This document shows, in pieces, positions 44,735-56,059 of a stretch of 64,000 nt of DNA. Each line of letters starts with the position of its first letter. Positions within the stretch are counted from its first letter, which is position 1. A program made the position numbers and the translations under genes. Origin of the DNA: Nakamurella endophytica (GTDB lineage Bacteria > Actinomycetota > Actinomycetes > Mycobacteriales > Nakamurellaceae); the NCBI RefSeq assembly GCF_014646215.1, contig NZ_BMNA01000005.1:106084-170083 (forward strand), in the 5' to 3' direction. The notes under the pieces are model-generated. The model saw nothing but the letters and a program-made list of their open reading frames with translations. It had not been told where the DNA came from and did not search any database.

Positions 44735-44989
44735 TCAGCCCTTGACGTCGTCCCGGTCCGGGTCGACGTCGAGCCGGTCGGCGAAGGCCGCGTCCTCCGG
44801 GAGCCGCTCGTCGTCGGGGTCCGCGGTGTCCCCGGGGCCGCTCACGGGCGGCGCCGCGGCCGTCCCGTGGAGATCCTCGGACCCCTCTCCGGCGTCCGGG
44901 CCGACCGCCGCCGGTCGTCGCCGCCTGCTGCACCCTGCTCGCCCACTGGGACCTCCTGGCGGCGGCCGCTGGTGGCCGCCTGTCCGCAT
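44735..44989 (-). CDS. Small acidic protein, probably frameshifted near its start
   Basis: The C-terminal 55 codons encode an acidic chain (SGPGDTADPDDERLPEDAAFADRLDV…) like the neighbouring acidic proteins. The open frame begins with an ATG at 44989 that has no ribosome site and a first part unlike the rest (Arg/Pro-rich). In the other frame a GTG at 44946 has a perfect AGGAGG and starts VGEQGAAGGDD, then turns Arg-rich. Joining the two frames by a -1 shift near the CGGCGGCGG run (about 44905) gives a uniform acidic protein. So this may be a frameshift mutation, an assembly error or a slippery site. Confidence 0.4.
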   Translation of the reverse strand: MRTGGHQRPPPGGPSGRAGCSRRRRPAAVGPDAGEGSEDLHGTAAAPPVSGPGDTADPDDERLPEDAAFADRLDVDPDRDDVKG

Positions 44990-45168
44990 TGAACCAGGGA
45001 CCGTGCCCGGCGGCAGGCCCGCGTTTCCGGGGCCGGCGCGCGACGCGCCGGATCCCCCGGCGTGCGCTGGGCCGCTGCGGGGTACTGCGTCGATAGGCTT
45101 CCGGCACTCGGTCGGGCAGGGGTACGCATCCGCGTCCCCGGGGCCGGCCCCCCCGAGAGAGGTGTGCG

Positions 45169-46302
45169 ATGTCGTCCACGGAAGATCCGCAGCAGGAACA
45201 GCGCCGGACCGCCGGGTCGAGCCCGGTACGCCCGGACACCTCGGCGGACGAGACCCAGGTGGTGCGCCCGCTGGACCTGGAGTCCGACGACGACCCGGCG
45301 CGTCCCGCGCCGCGGACCGGGTTCTCCGACGCCGGCACGCTGGCCTCCGGGTTCGAGCGAACCGGGTCCGCCTCCGCCTCCGCATCCGAGCCCGCCCGGC
45401 GTCCGGCCGCGTCGCCGGCGCGGGACGACGGGCCGGCCACCGAGACGTTCCACCCGGGCAACGACGACGACGACGAGCCTGGGCGGTCCGCCCCGCTCTA
45501 CGGCGGCTCGGGCGGCTCCGGGTCGAGCGGCTATGGCTCCGGCGGCTCGGGCGGTTACGGCTCGAGCGGCTCCGGCGACTCTTCGCGCTACGGCGGCGAC
45601 GCCCCCCGGTACGGCGGTGACGTCCCCCGCTACGGCGAGGCCTCGTCCGTCGGGTACGGCGCACCGGCCTACTCGTCCACGTCGGAGCCGCCGGGACCGT
45701 CCGGCTACGGCGCCCCGACCCAGGTCTTCCCGGCCGGCCAGCCGGGGTACGCACCGGCCGGGCACCCGCAGCCGTACTCGGCCCCGGCGCAGAGCACCCG
45801 GATCCCGCCGCCGGCGTCCCCGCCACCGCCTCCGCCCGGCTCCCGGGCCACGGCGGCGGCACTGTCGGTCATCCTCGGGCTCGTGCTGAGCGCGGCCGGC
45901 GTCTACCTGCTCGGCAAGTACGGCGTCCGGGCCGAGGGTTCGATCGTCGGCGGCGGGAACCGGTCGTGGACCGACATCATCCTGGGTGCCGTCGGCGCGG
46001 TGCTGCTGCTGCTGGCCGTGGCGCTCAACGGCTGGTCGGCCTGGGCCACCGTGCTGCCGGGCCTGGTGCTGGCCGGCTTCGGGGCGTGGGCGTACTTCAC
46101 CCGGGGCGGCTACGACCAGCTCACCCGCTGGACCCATTTCCTGTTCCCGAACGACGAGATCCGGACCTGGCACGCCGCGGGCTTCACGCTGCTGGTCGGG
46201 TTGCTGCTGCTCGGCGCGAGCCTGGCCGCCGGACTCGCCCGGGGTGCCGGCCGGCGCCGGGGCGAGGCCCTGGCCGCCGCCCGGCAGTACGACCGGGACT
46301 GA
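45169..46302 (+). CDS. Membrane protein with long disordered Gly/Ser/Pro-rich N-terminus
   Basis: 377 residues. Residues 1-220 are low complexity: Asp/Pro stretches, then YGGSGGSGSSGYGSGG units and a Pro run (SPPPPPPG). From 225 there are four hydrophobic helices (AALSVILGLVLSAAGVYLL, IILGAVGAVLLLLAVAL, VLPGLVLAGFGAWAYF, AGFTLLVGLLLLGASLAAGLA). It resembles the multi-pass proteins with cytosolic PPG/GYG tails common in actinobacteria. ATG with GAGAGG upstream. Function unknown. Confidence 0.82.
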   Translation: MSSTEDPQQEQRRTAGSSPVRPDTSADETQVVRPLDLESDDDPARPAPRTGFSDAGTLASGFERTGSASASASEPARRPAASPARDDGPATETFHPGNDDDDEPGRSAPLYGGSGGSGSSGYGSGGSGGYGSSGSGDSSRYGGDAPRYGGDVPRYGEASSVGYGAPAYSSTSEPPGPSGYGAPTQVFPAGQPGYAPAGHPQPYSAPAQSTRIPPPASPPPPPPGSRATAAALSVILGLVLSAAGVYLLGKYGVRAEGSIVGGGNRSWTDIILGAVGAVLLLLAVALNGWSAWATVLPGLVLAGFGAWAYFTRGGYDQLTRWTHFLFPNDEIRTWHAAGFTLLVGLLLLGASLAAGLARGAGRRRGEALAAARQYDRD

Positions 46303-46308
46303 CCCGGG

Positions 46309-46935
46309 TCAGCGGCCGAGCACCTGCCGCAGCTCCGGCAGCACCGCGGCCAGCGCCCGGCCGCGGTGCGACAGGGCGTCCTTCTCACCGGGTGACAGCT
46401 CGGCCGACGTGCGCCCGTCACCGGTCCGGTCGCTCTCCGCCGGCACGAACAGCGGGTCGTACCCGAACCCGTGGGCGCCGGCCGGCCGGCGCACGATCCG
46501 GCCGCGCCACTCGCCGCGGCGCAGCACCGTCCGGGCGCCCGGCACGGCCAGCGCGATGGCGCAGACGAACGCCGCGCCGCGCCGCTCGTCCGGGACGTCG
46601 GCCAGCTGCGCCAGCAGCAGCGCGTTGTTGGCCTCGTCGTCGCCGTGCCGGCCCGACCACCGGGCGGACAGCACCCCGGGCATCCCGTTCAAGGCGTCGA
46701 CCGCGAGCCCCGAGTCGTCCGCGAGACTGACCAGGCCGGTCTCCCGGCACGCCTGGTCGGCCTTTTCCCGGGCGTTGTCCTCGAAGGTCGCACCGGTCTC
46801 CGGCAGTTCCGGGAACTCCGCCACGTCGGCCAGGCCGAGCACCGTGACCTGCGCGCCGACGATCCTGCGGAGTTCGGCCAGCTTCTTGGCGTTCCGGGTG
46901 GCCAGCAGCACGGTCCCGGCGGCCGCCGCGGTCAC
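46309..46935 (-). CDS. rdgB: Non-canonical purine NTP pyrophosphatase (RdgB/HAM1)
   Basis: 208 residues. [17 protein letters not shown] opens the HAM1 fold, followed by [33 protein letters not shown] and FGYDPLFVP. It hydrolyses ITP, dITP and XTP to monophosphates and keeps them out of DNA and RNA. The GTG at 46935 overlaps the rph stop (GTGA), so translation is coupled to rph, as in the conserved actinobacterial rph-rdgB pair. Confidence 0.95.
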   Translation of the reverse strand: MTAAAAGTVLLATRNAKKLAELRRIVGAQVTVLGLADVAEFPELPETGATFEDNAREKADQACRETGLVSLADDSGLAVDALNGMPGVLSARWSGRHGDDEANNALLLAQLADVPDERRGAAFVCAIALAVPGARTVLRRGEWRGRIVRRPAGAHGFGYDPLFVPAESDRTGDGRTSAELSPGEKDALSHRGRALAAVLPELRQVLGR

Positions 46936-47690
46936 GCCGTGCCGTCCCGGCCCGGGTAGGGCTGGGCGAGCGCCTCGCGCTGCAGCCGGGCCAGCTCCGC
47001 GATGCCGGCGAGCGCGCTGTCGAGCATGGTGTCCAGCGTCGACCGCGCGAAGGTGGCGCCCTCGGCCGTGCCCTGGATCTCCACCAGCGTGCCGCCGTCC
47101 GTGGCGACGACGTTCATGTCGACCTCCGCGCGCGAATCCTCCTCGTACGGCAGGTCCAGCCGGACCCGGCCGCCGACGACGCCCACCGACACGGCGGCGA
47201 TCTGGCAGGACAGCGGCTGCGGGTCGGACAGCGCACCCGCGGCGCGCAGCCAGGACACGGCGTCGGACAGCGCCACGTACGCCCCGGTGATCGCCGCCGT
47301 CCGGGTGCCGCCGTCGGCCTGCAGCACATCGCAGTCCACCGCGATGGTGTTCTCGCCGAGCGCCGCCAGGTCCACGCAGGACCGCAGGGACCTCCCGATC
47401 AGCCGGGAGATCTCGTGCGTGCGGCCGCCGACCCGGCCCTTGACCGACTCCCGGTCCGAGCGCTCGTGGGTCGCCGACGGCAGCATGGCGTACTCGGCGG
47501 TGAGCCAGCCCAGGCCGGAGCCCTTGCGCCAGCGTGGGACACCGGTGGTCACGGACGCCGCGCACAGCACCTTGGTCCCGCCGAACTCGACCAGCACGGA
47601 CCCGGCGGGGTGGGCCTGGAAGCCCCGGGTGAAGCGCACCGGGCGCAGCTCGTCGTCGGCTCGTCCGTCGGCTCTGGTCTCCAGGGGCAT
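46932..47690 (-). CDS. rph: Ribonuclease PH
   Basis: 252 residues, a complete RNase [30 protein letters not shown], then [20 protein letters not shown] and [19 protein letters not shown] are the phosphate- and tRNA-contact regions. [18 protein letters not shown] follows. It trims tRNA 3' ends by phosphorolysis. TAGGCT plus six bases precedes the ATG, so the message is leaderless and begins at rph. The murI gene upstream is 16 bases beyond its stop. Confidence 0.96.
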   Translation of the reverse strand: MPLETRADGRADDELRPVRFTRGFQAHPAGSVLVEFGGTKVLCAASVTTGVPRWRKGSGLGWLTAEYAMLPSATHERSDRESVKGRVGGRTHEISRLIGRSLRSCVDLAALGENTIAVDCDVLQADGGTRTAAITGAYVALSDAVSWLRAAGALSDPQPLSCQIAAVSVGVVGGRVRLDLPYEEDSRAEVDMNVVATDGGTLVEIQGTAEGATFARSTLDTMLDSALAGIAELARLQREALAQPYPGRDGTA

Positions 47691-47696
47691 GTGCCG

Positions 47697-47702
47697 AGCC
47701 TA
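47697..47702 (-). promoter_or_regulatory. Leaderless -10 box of rph
   Basis: TAGGCT, six bases, then ATG. It overlaps the short gap after murI, so rph-rdgB can be expressed apart from murI. Confidence 0.55.
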
Positions 47703-47706
47703 GGGC

Positions 47707-48519
<813 letters not shown>

Positions 48520-48566
48520 GTCCGGTGACGGTACCCGGGCCGGCCCGCCGCCGGCCCGGGACGCCG

Positions 48567-50315
48567 TCAGCCGATGGCGCCGATCGCGGTGCCCCAGTTG
48601 GCGAGGTACGGCGGGTACCCGAAGGTGCCGGGGACGTACTCGGCGGCCACCCAGACGGTGCCACCGGGGTCGGCGACGGCGGCCGAGTAGTCACCCCAGC
48701 GCTCCTGGCCGTTGCCCCCGTACTGCGGGTATCCGGTGAAGCCGTCGGCAGGCTTCGTCCCGGCACCGTAGATCGACACCGGGCCGGTCGGCGCACCGGA
48801 CGACGACAGGCGCACGTAGGCGGTCGACGGGTGGTAGCCGGGGCCGGCGAGCGTGAAGACCATGGCCGCTCGGGTACCGCCGGGAGCGACGCCGATGGAC
48901 GGGTACATCACGGAGTTGCGGTTCACCGACACGTATCCCTGATGGGCCATCGTCGCCGAGACGCTCGTCGGCGTCGCGGTCGGCCGGACGACGAAGTAGG
49001 CGATGGCGGTGGTGGTCGGGCCGTTCTCGGTCTTCGCCGCGGTGTTGACCCCGCTCCACAGCTTCCCGCCCGCGTAGACGACCTGGTTCATCCGGTCGTC
49101 ATTGGACTGGAGCAGGTTCAGCTTGTCCTTGAGGCTCTGGCCGAGCGGGTACGGACCGGACTTCTGCTGCACCGACGGCGGCTGGCCGTACACCTCGCTG
49201 CCGATCACCGTCCGCGACACCGTCACGGCCGGGTGGTCGGTCGTCAGGCTCCGAGTGTTGGTGAGCGCCCAGGCGGCGATCCGGTCGTCCAGCGTGGCGG
49301 TGAAGTCCAGAGCGGAGAGCGCGTACTCCGTGCCGTTGTTCGCGGTCGACCAGTCGGCCGCGACCGGGGACGTGGCGGGCTGCACGCTGTAGGCGGTCCC
49401 TTCGGCGAGCGGCGTGCCGTTCGTCTCGATCCGCTGGTAGCGCAGCGTCCCCGCCGCGAGGGCCGCCTTGTCGAACGCGTAGATCTGCGCCCCGTTGAAC
49501 TCGGGCCCGTCGATCGAGAACTCGTTGGTGGTGACGTAGAAGCCGTAGGTGTCGGCACCGATCAGCGGTTGGTCGCCCAGGCAGGGGCATCCGGCGTGGC
49601 TCGGCGTGCCGTGCGTGCCGTCGTTCCGCACGTCGATCCGGTACAGGTACCAGTCGGCGGCGCTGGTACCCGGCGTCGCGGTTCGGCTGACCGCGATGTT
49701 CTCGTAGCTGTCGCCCGTGAAGTCCCCGGTGGTCGGGTTGGTGCCCAGCTGCAGTTCGGTCATGAAGAACCGGTGCAGCACCGGGTCGAAGTAGCACTTG
49801 GGGTCGGACACGAACGGGCCGTAGGTGCCCGTGGTCCGGTCGACCTCCGCGACACCGTCGTTCCAGAACGGCGTGTACGCCTGCGGTGCCGAGGTCCTGG
49901 CTCCCGACGTCGAGTAGGTGGCGAAGACGTTGTTCACGCCCTCGATCACCTCGGTGCCGCCGACGCAGAGGGCCTGGTCAGGGGGTTCGAGGCTGAACTG
50001 GTTGCCGCCGTTGGCGTCACGGGTGTCCCGCAGGCTCAACCCCTCGGCGCGCTTGGCCGCCGCATCCGTCACGACGACACGTCCCACGGGGCGCGGCAGT
50101 CCGGCCGCCGGGACCCGGGACGGCGCGTTCGACCGCGGAGGCGTCAGCACCCCGCCGGCGTCGTCCTCGCCGGGTTCGAACGGCCGCGTCTCGGTGGTGC
50201 TCGCCGAGGTCGCCGCTCCCGCCGGCGGGGGCGCGACGATCCCGAGCCCGATCAGGCAGGCCGTCACGGCGGCCGCGGTGAGCCCTCGACGTGCCCGTAC
50301 TGCCGGTGCTGCCAT
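48567..50315 (-). CDS. Secreted beta-rich protein of unknown function
   Basis: 582 residues with a clear signal peptide ([29 protein letters not shown], cleavage near residue 35). The mature chain is beta-rich with repeated motifs that look like propeller blades: [68 protein letters not shown] and [24 protein letters not shown]. Cys pairs suggest disulfides outside the cell. No catalytic motif recognised. It is inserted between the rhomboid protease and murI, which are neighbours in other actinobacteria as I recall. Confidence 0.75.
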   Translation of the reverse strand: MAAPAVRARRGLTAAAVTACLIGLGIVAPPPAGAATSASTTETRPFEPGEDDAGGVLTPPRSNAPSRVPAAGLPRPVGRVVVTDAAAKRAEGLSLRDTRDANGGNQFSLEPPDQALCVGGTEVIEGVNNVFATYSTSGARTSAPQAYTPFWNDGVAEVDRTTGTYGPFVSDPKCYFDPVLHRFFMTELQLGTNPTTGDFTGDSYENIAVSRTATPGTSAADWYLYRIDVRNDGTHGTPSHAGCPCLGDQPLIGADTYGFYVTTNEFSIDGPEFNGAQIYAFDKAALAAGTLRYQRIETNGTPLAEGTAYSVQPATSPVAADWSTANNGTEYALSALDFTATLDDRIAAWALTNTRSLTTDHPAVTVSRTVIGSEVYGQPPSVQQKSGPYPLGQSLKDKLNLLQSNDDRMNQVVYAGGKLWSGVNTAAKTENGPTTTAIAYFVVRPTATPTSVSATMAHQGYVSVNRNSVMYPSIGVAPGGTRAAMVFTLAGPGYHPSTAYVRLSSSGAPTGPVSIYGAGTKPADGFTGYPQYGGNGQERWGDYSAAVADPGGTVWVAAEYVPGTFGYPPYLANWGTAIGAIG

Positions 50316-50432
50316 GGTCGAACCCCGTCCGCCGACCGGTCCGCCGTCGGGCTGACGGGCATGCCGGTGCACGGAGTATTGCGAGGTGTCCGGTTCCCGG
50401 CAATACCGACAGGCGTGTCGGAGGAACCGGGC

Positions 50433-51155
50433 TCAGGATCGCGGCAACCCCGGCGGCACCGCCGTCCCGAACCGGTCGCTCCCGCCGGCGCCACCCACGG
50501 CGGCGGCCCGGCGACGGCGTGGACCGTCGGCGCGGGCCACCAGGAACGCGGCGAGCACCCCGCCGATCGCACCGAACAGGTGCCCCTGCCACGAGACGCC
50601 CGACGAGCCGGGGGTGAGCACGACGTGCACGATGCCGGTCCAGAAGATGCCGCCCCAGATGGCCAGCAGCAGCACGCCGACCAGGATCTGGCTCAGGGTC
50701 CGGGTGAAGATGCCGCGCGAGACCAGGTAGGCCAGCCAGCCGAAGACGAGGCCGGAGGCTCCGACCGTCACCGCGTGCGCGGGACCGACCAGCCAGACAC
50801 CCAGCCCGGACACCAGCCAGACCAGCACGGTCACCGCGACGAACTGCCGGACGCCGCCCACCATCACCAGGAAGCCGAAGATCACCAGCGGGACGATGTT
50901 GGACAGCAGGTGCTGCCACGACGCGTGCAGCAGCGGGGCGGCCAGCACCCCGTCCAGCCCGGCGACCGTCCGCGCCTGGATGCCCAGGTGCGCGTCCAGC
51001 CAGTAGCCGGTGACCGAGTTGGCCGTCTGCACCAGCACCAGTACGACGGCCAGCACGCCGACGGTCACCGCGGCCGGCCGGACTGCGGCCGGCAGCAGCA
51101 TCGACCCGCGGCGGGCCGGGGTGGCGGGCCCGGTGGGCAGCGTGGGCATCGTCAT
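50433..51155 (-). CDS. Rhomboid-family intramembrane serine protease
   Basis: 240 residues, six membrane helices. The catalytic GASG serine is Ser134 and the histidine partner is His192 in SWQGHLFGAIGG. His and Asn of the HLLSN helix (82-86) complete the oxyanion region. It cleaves membrane-protein substrates within the bilayer. TAGCGT plus six bases before the ATG gives a leaderless start. The gene follows cysM across 65 bases holding a 6-bp hairpin (51205-51219). Confidence 0.88.
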   Translation of the reverse strand: MTMPTLPTGPATPARRGSMLLPAAVRPAAVTVGVLAVVLVLVQTANSVTGYWLDAHLGIQARTVAGLDGVLAAPLLHASWQHLLSNIVPLVIFGFLVMVGGVRQFVAVTVLVWLVSGLGVWLVGPAHAVTVGASGLVFGWLAYLVSRGIFTRTLSQILVGVLLLAIWGGIFWTGIVHVVLTPGSSGVSWQGHLFGAIGGVLAAFLVARADGPRRRRAAAVGGAGGSDRFGTAVPPGLPRS

Positions 51156-51161
51156 GGCACC

Positions 51162-51167
51162 ACGCTA
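51162..51167 (-). promoter_or_regulatory. Leaderless -10 box of the rhomboid gene
   Basis: TAGCGT followed by six bases and ATG. It suggests that the rhomboid gene is also transcribed on its own, apart from cysM. Confidence 0.5.
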
Positions 51168-51220
51168 CCGACGCGGCTCGACCGCGGGATCGGGGAGAAA
51201 CCCTGACCGGGGACCGGTCG

Positions 51221-52509
<1,289 letters not shown>

Positions 52510-52570
52510 GGTCTGTCTCTCCTCGTCGGTCGGCAGCGGGGGCTGCCGGGTGGGTGTCCCGGGGGGACTG

Positions 52571-53002
52571 TCAGGTCGCAACGCCTTCGGCGGCCGGAAT
52601 GATGTCCAGCGGTTCCTCGGTGACCGTGCCGTCGACGATCCGGTAGGACCGGATCTCCGCCGAGTCCGGGTCGCGGGTGGACACCAGGACGTAGTGCGCC
52701 TGCGGCTCGCCGGCGTACGAGACGTCCGTCCGGCTGGGGTACGCCTCGGTCGCGGTGTGCGAGTGGTAGACCACGACGACCTCCTCGTCGCGGGCGTCGA
52801 GCTCGCGGTACAGCCGGAGCTGCTCGGCGGAGTCGAACCGGTAGAAGGTCGGCGAGCGCTCCGCGTTCAACATCCGGACCAGCCGCTCCGGCCGGTCGCT
52901 GCCGGCCGGCCCCGCCACCACGCCGCACGCCTCGTCCGGGTGGTCGGCCCTGGCGTGCTCGACCATCTCGTCGACCATCGAGCGCGGGATGCGGAGCGTC
53001 AC
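52571..53002 (-). CDS. mec: JAMM/MPN metalloprotease Mec (CysO-cysteine hydrolase)
   Basis: 143 residues. The JAMM zinc site is Glu24, His80-Ser-His82 and Asp93 with ten residues between His82 and Asp93, exactly the motif spacing. It releases cysteine from the CysO-cysteine adduct in the CysM pathway, so it acts on the product of the gene 61 bases downstream. TAAGCT plus six bases before GTG shows a leaderless start and sets the start codon. Confidence 0.95.
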   Translation of the reverse strand: MTLRIPRSMVDEMVEHARADHPDEACGVVAGPAGSDRPERLVRMLNAERSPTFYRFDSAEQLRLYRELDARDEEVVVVYHSHTATEAYPSRTDVSYAGEPQAHYVLVSTRDPDSAEIRSYRIVDGTVTEEPLDIIPAAEGVAT

Positions 53003-53008
53003 CCGGTC

Positions 53009-53014
53009 AGCTTA
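53009..53014 (-). promoter_or_regulatory. Leaderless -10 box of mec
   Basis: TAAGCT, six bases, then GTG. It marks the start of the mec-cysO-cysM unit apart from the clpS-DUF2017 pair. Confidence 0.6.
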
Positions 53015-53062
53015 TCGACCCGTCCGCGGCCGACGGGCCGCTGCGGGCGCCGTCCGGCCAGG

Positions 53063-53614
53063 TCAGGCCAGCATCACACCGACCAGCGAGTCCTGCACCG
53101 CCGAGAGCCAGCGGTACACGTGGTAGGCGGCCGCCGCGGGTCCGTCCGGGTCGTCACCGACGCCCGGCGGCTCCCGGTCGTCCTCGGTGATGCCGAGCCG
53201 GACACCCATGGACAGCCGGATGTCGTTGAGCGCGGCGATCCAGGACTCGGCGAGCTCGGCGGACAGATGCACGGTGCCGCCGCCGCGGGGCAGCGAGTCC
53301 AGGACGGCGACGGCCGCGGCGTCCTTGCCGGCGACGATGCCCGGCTCCCGCAGCACCCGCAGGCCCGCGGACAGCACCGGGTCGTCGCGGTGGAAGTCGG
53401 GCAGCAGCCGCGCCAGGGCGGGGTCGTCGGGCGCGTCCGACGGTCCGGTCACCATGCCGGTCATCACCGCGAGCGGATCCGCCGTCCCGGCCGCCTGCGC
53501 CCGGCGCTGCGCCAGCAGGTGCCGGACCTGGTCCAGCAGGTCGGACAGCACCGCGACCTCGCCGGCCTCGAAGGTGGCGGTGTAGCGGCCGCGGTGACGG
53601 CGGAACGGGCGCAC
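53063..53614 (-). CDS. DUF2017 family protein
   Basis: 183 residues, mostly helical. The DUF2017 pattern is present: FEAGEVAVLSDLLDQVRHLL, LLPDFHRDDP, and near the end LNDIRLSMGVRLGITEDD with YHVYRWLSAVQDSLVG. Its partner clpS lies 15 bases upstream on the same strand, an arrangement conserved in actinobacteria (Rv1332 next to Rv1331), which suggests a link to Clp proteolysis, though none is proven. GTG start. Confidence 0.9.
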   Translation of the reverse strand: MRPFRRHRGRYTATFEAGEVAVLSDLLDQVRHLLAQRRAQAAGTADPLAVMTGMVTGPSDAPDDPALARLLPDFHRDDPVLSAGLRVLREPGIVAGKDAAAVAVLDSLPRGGGTVHLSAELAESWIAALNDIRLSMGVRLGITEDDREPPGVGDDPDGPAAAAYHVYRWLSAVQDSLVGVMLA

Positions 53615-53629
53615 GGGTGGCAGCGGCCC

Positions 53630-54058
53630 TCAGCGGTCCTGGGCCATGGTCGCCCATAGCCCCGCTGCCTGCAGCTTCGCAACGTCGGCCTCCATGGCGT
53701 CCCGCGTCCCGACGGACACCGTCGCCCTGCCCTTGTGGTGCACGTCCAGCATCAGGGCCTCGGCCCGCGGCCGCGGGTGGCCGAGCACGCGCTGGAAGAT
53801 GAGCGTCACGTACGACATGAGGTTGACCGGGTCGTTCCACACGATGGTGACCCAGGGGGCGTCGGTGGCCGCGACCACGTCCTCGACCGGCTGGTCCTGC
53901 CGGGTCGGGGCGGTGGCCACCGACCCGCCCGACGCCCTGACGGCGACCGGCACAGCGACCGGCACGGGGACCGGCACAGGGACCGGCACAGCGACCGGCA
54001 CCGTCGCGACGGCGGGCCCCGGCGCCGCCGACCAGCGATGCGGGTGACGGCGACTCAC
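53630..54058 (-). CDS. clpS: ATP-dependent Clp protease adaptor ClpS with VPVA-repeat N-terminus
   Basis: 142 residues. The ClpS core from about residue 68 ([27 protein letters not shown]… [10 protein letters not shown]) delivers N-degron substrates to ClpC. Usual ClpS proteins are about 100 residues. Here some 65 extra residues precede the core, including a run of VPVA/VPVP units near 19-38 coded by 12-bp repeats. The GTG at 54058 has a GACACT box six bases upstream, as does the glycosidase at 56060. A GTG nearer the core (VATAPTRQ) is an alternative start that would drop the extension. Confidence 0.88.
   Translation of the reverse strand: MSRRHPHRWSAAPGPAVATVPVAVPVPVPVPVPVAVPVAVRASGGSVATAPTRQDQPVEDVVAATDAPWVTIVWNDPVNLMSYVTLIFQRVLGHPRPRAEALMLDVHHKGRATVSVGTRDAMEADVAKLQAAGLWATMAQDR
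53943..54002. repeat. Five tandem 12-bp repeats in the clpS 5' region
   Basis: Five units of G(C/G)GACCGGCAC(A/G/C). On the clpS strand they encode VPVA/VPVP. The 12-bp period keeps frame, so copy number can vary without breaking the gene. Confidence 0.9.
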
Positions 54059-54098
54059 CCGTCCAGTGTCGCACGGAGCCTCTGCCGCGGCGGGCCTC

Positions 54099-54104
54099 TA
54101 CGCT
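54099..54104 (+). promoter_or_regulatory. Leaderless -10 box of pncB
   Basis: TACGCT followed by exactly six bases and ATG at 54111. It supports this start over longer in-frame alternatives. Confidence 0.6.
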
Positions 54105-54110
54105 CCCGGA

Positions 54111-55415
54111 ATGCCCGCCGCCGCGACCAGCCGGGTCAGCACCGCGCTGCTGACGGACCAGTACGAGTTCACCATGCTCGAGGCGGCCCTGGCCGACGGC
54201 TCCGCCGACCGCCCCTGCGTCTTCGAGGTCTTCGCCCGGCGGCTGCCGCACGGCCGCCGCTACGGCGTGGTGGCCGGCACCGCCCGGCTCCTCGACGCCC
54301 TGGCCGACTTCCGGTTCGACGACGGCACGCTCGCCCGCCTGGAACCGTTCCTGGCCCGCCGCACCGTCGAGTACCTGGCGTCCTGGCGGTTCGACGGCCA
54401 CATCGACGGCTACCGTGAGGGCGAGCTGTACTTCCCGGGATCCCCGGTGCTGTCCGTGCGCGGCAGCTTTGCCTCCGCCGTGGTGCTGGAGACCCTGGCG
54501 CTGTCCATCCTCAACCACGACTGCGCCATCGCCTCGGCGGCGGCCAGGATGGCGTCCGCCGCCGGTGACCGGCCGCTGATCGAGATGGGCTCGCGGCGGA
54601 CCCACGAGGAGGCGGCGGTGGCCGCCGCCCGCGCCGCGTACCTGGCCGGCTTCACCAGCACGTCGAACCTGGAGGCCGGCCGCCGGTACGGCATCCCCAC
54701 CGGCGGCACCGCCGCGCACGCCTTCACGCTGCTGCACGACACGGAGGCCGACGCCTTCCGCGCCCAGATCGCCGCGCTGGGCACCGGGACGACGCTGCTG
54801 GTCGACACCTACGACATCACCCAGGGCATCCGCACGGCGATCGAGGTGGCCGGCACCGCGCTCGGCGCCATCCGCATCGACTCCGGGGACCTCGGCCCGC
54901 TGGCCAGGGCGGCCCGCGAGGAGCTGGACGGCCTCGGCGCGTCGGCCACCCGCATCGTGCTCTCCGGCGACCTGGACGAGTACGCCATCGCAGCGCTGCG
55001 CGCCGAACCGGTCGACATGTACGGCGTCGGCACGTCGCTGGTCACCGGCTCGGGTGCGCCCACCGCCGGCATGGTCTACAAGCTGGTCGAGGTCGACGGC
55101 CGGCCGGTCGCCAAGCGCAGCGAGAACAAGGCGTCGCACGGCGGCGCGAAGTCCGCGCTGCGCCGCTACCGCGCGTCCGGCACCGCCACCGAGGAGGTGG
55201 TGTACCTGCAGGCACAGGGCCCCGACCGGCGCGAGGAGACCGACGTCGAGCTGGCCGTCCCACTGGTCCGGGACGGCGCCGTGCTCCCCGGCCTGCCGAA
55301 CCTCGAGCAGTCCCGGCAGCACCTACGGCGCGCGCTGGTCAGCCTGCCGTGGGAAGGCCTCGGGCTGTCGCAGGGCGACCCGGCGATCCCGACCGTGATG
55401 CCGCCGGTGCGCTGA
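54111..55415 (+). CDS. pncB: Nicotinate phosphoribosyltransferase
   Basis: 434 residues. STALLTDQYEFTMLEAAL opens the bacterial NAPRT fold, SILNHDCAIASAAARM and IEMGSRRTHEEAA hold phosphate/PRPP contacts, and TSNLEAGRRYGIPTGGTAAHAF and IRIDSGDLGPLA are the active-site segments. It makes nicotinate mononucleotide from nicotinate, PRPP and ATP for NAD salvage. The start is set by the leaderless promoter. It diverges from clpS, as pncB1 does in M. tuberculosis, and is followed by pncA 19 bases downstream. Confidence 0.95.
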   Translation: MPAAATSRVSTALLTDQYEFTMLEAALADGSADRPCVFEVFARRLPHGRRYGVVAGTARLLDALADFRFDDGTLARLEPFLARRTVEYLASWRFDGHIDGYREGELYFPGSPVLSVRGSFASAVVLETLALSILNHDCAIASAAARMASAAGDRPLIEMGSRRTHEEAAVAAARAAYLAGFTSTSNLEAGRRYGIPTGGTAAHAFTLLHDTEADAFRAQIAALGTGTTLLVDTYDITQGIRTAIEVAGTALGAIRIDSGDLGPLARAAREELDGLGASATRIVLSGDLDEYAIAALRAEPVDMYGVGTSLVTGSGAPTAGMVYKLVEVDGRPVAKRSENKASHGGAKSALRRYRASGTATEEVVYLQAQGPDRREETDVELAVPLVRDGAVLPGLPNLEQSRQHLRRALVSLPWEGLGLSQGDPAIPTVMPPVR

Positions 55416-55434
55416 CGTCCGGGAGACTGGACCG

Positions 55435-56040
55435 ATGCCGACGGACGCGAGCCACCCGGACTACTCCCCCGCCACCGCCCTGATCGTGGTCGACATGCAG
55501 CACGACTTCGCCGACCCGGCAGGCTCGCTGTACGTCCGCGGCGGCGAGGACCTGCTGCCCGGCATCGTCGCGGAGATCGAGCGGACCCGGGAGGCCGGCG
55601 GGCCGGTGCTCTACACCCAGGACTGGCACCCCAAGCACACCCCGCACTTCGCCGCCGACGGGGGGATCTGGCCGGTGCACTGCGTGATGGGGACCCCCGG
55701 CGCCGAGTTCGTCCCGGGGCTGCCCGTCGAGGGCCCGGTGGTCCGCAAGGGCTCCGGTCCCGAGGACGGTTACTCGGGGTTCTCGGTGCTGGACCTCCGC
55801 ACCGGGCACACCCACGAGACCGAGCTGGACAGCATGCTCGCCGACCGGAACGTCACGGCGCTGCGCATCGTCGGGCTCGCCGGCGACTACTGCGTCAAGG
55901 CCACCGCCATCGACGCGGTGGGCCTGGGCTACGCGGCGATCGTGCCGCTGCGGCTCACCCGGTTCGTCGAGCTGCACCCCGGCGACCGGGACGCCGCGGT
56001 CGAGGCCATGGCCGAGGCCGGGGTCGAACTCGAGGACTGA
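55435..56040 (+). CDS. pncA: Nicotinamidase (isochorismatase family)
   Basis: 201 residues. The catalytic triad is Asp20 (VVDMQHDF), Lys105 (VRKGSG) and Cys153 (GDYCVKAT). Metal ligands are Asp63, His65 and His71 in QDWHPKHTPHF. It converts nicotinamide to nicotinate, the substrate of the pncB product directly upstream, so the pair completes the Preiss-Handler entry to NAD salvage. Confidence 0.94.
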   Translation: MPTDASHPDYSPATALIVVDMQHDFADPAGSLYVRGGEDLLPGIVAEIERTREAGGPVLYTQDWHPKHTPHFAADGGIWPVHCVMGTPGAEFVPGLPVEGPVVRKGSGPEDGYSGFSVLDLRTGHTHETELDSMLADRNVTALRIVGLAGDYCVKATAIDAVGLGYAAIVPLRLTRFVELHPGDRDAAVEAMAEAGVELED

Positions 56041-56059
56041 CGGCGGGGACACTGTCCCG

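Noticed and set aside
44842-44946. A 34-residue Arg-rich peptide behind a perfect AGGAGG
   Set aside because: It shares its DNA with the acidic protein frame and probably reflects a frameshift in that gene. It is reported as a finding, not as a gene.
53943-54002. Possible CRISPR or origin repeat
   Set aside because: 12-bp tandem units without spacers, inside the clpS frame. No DnaA boxes are near.
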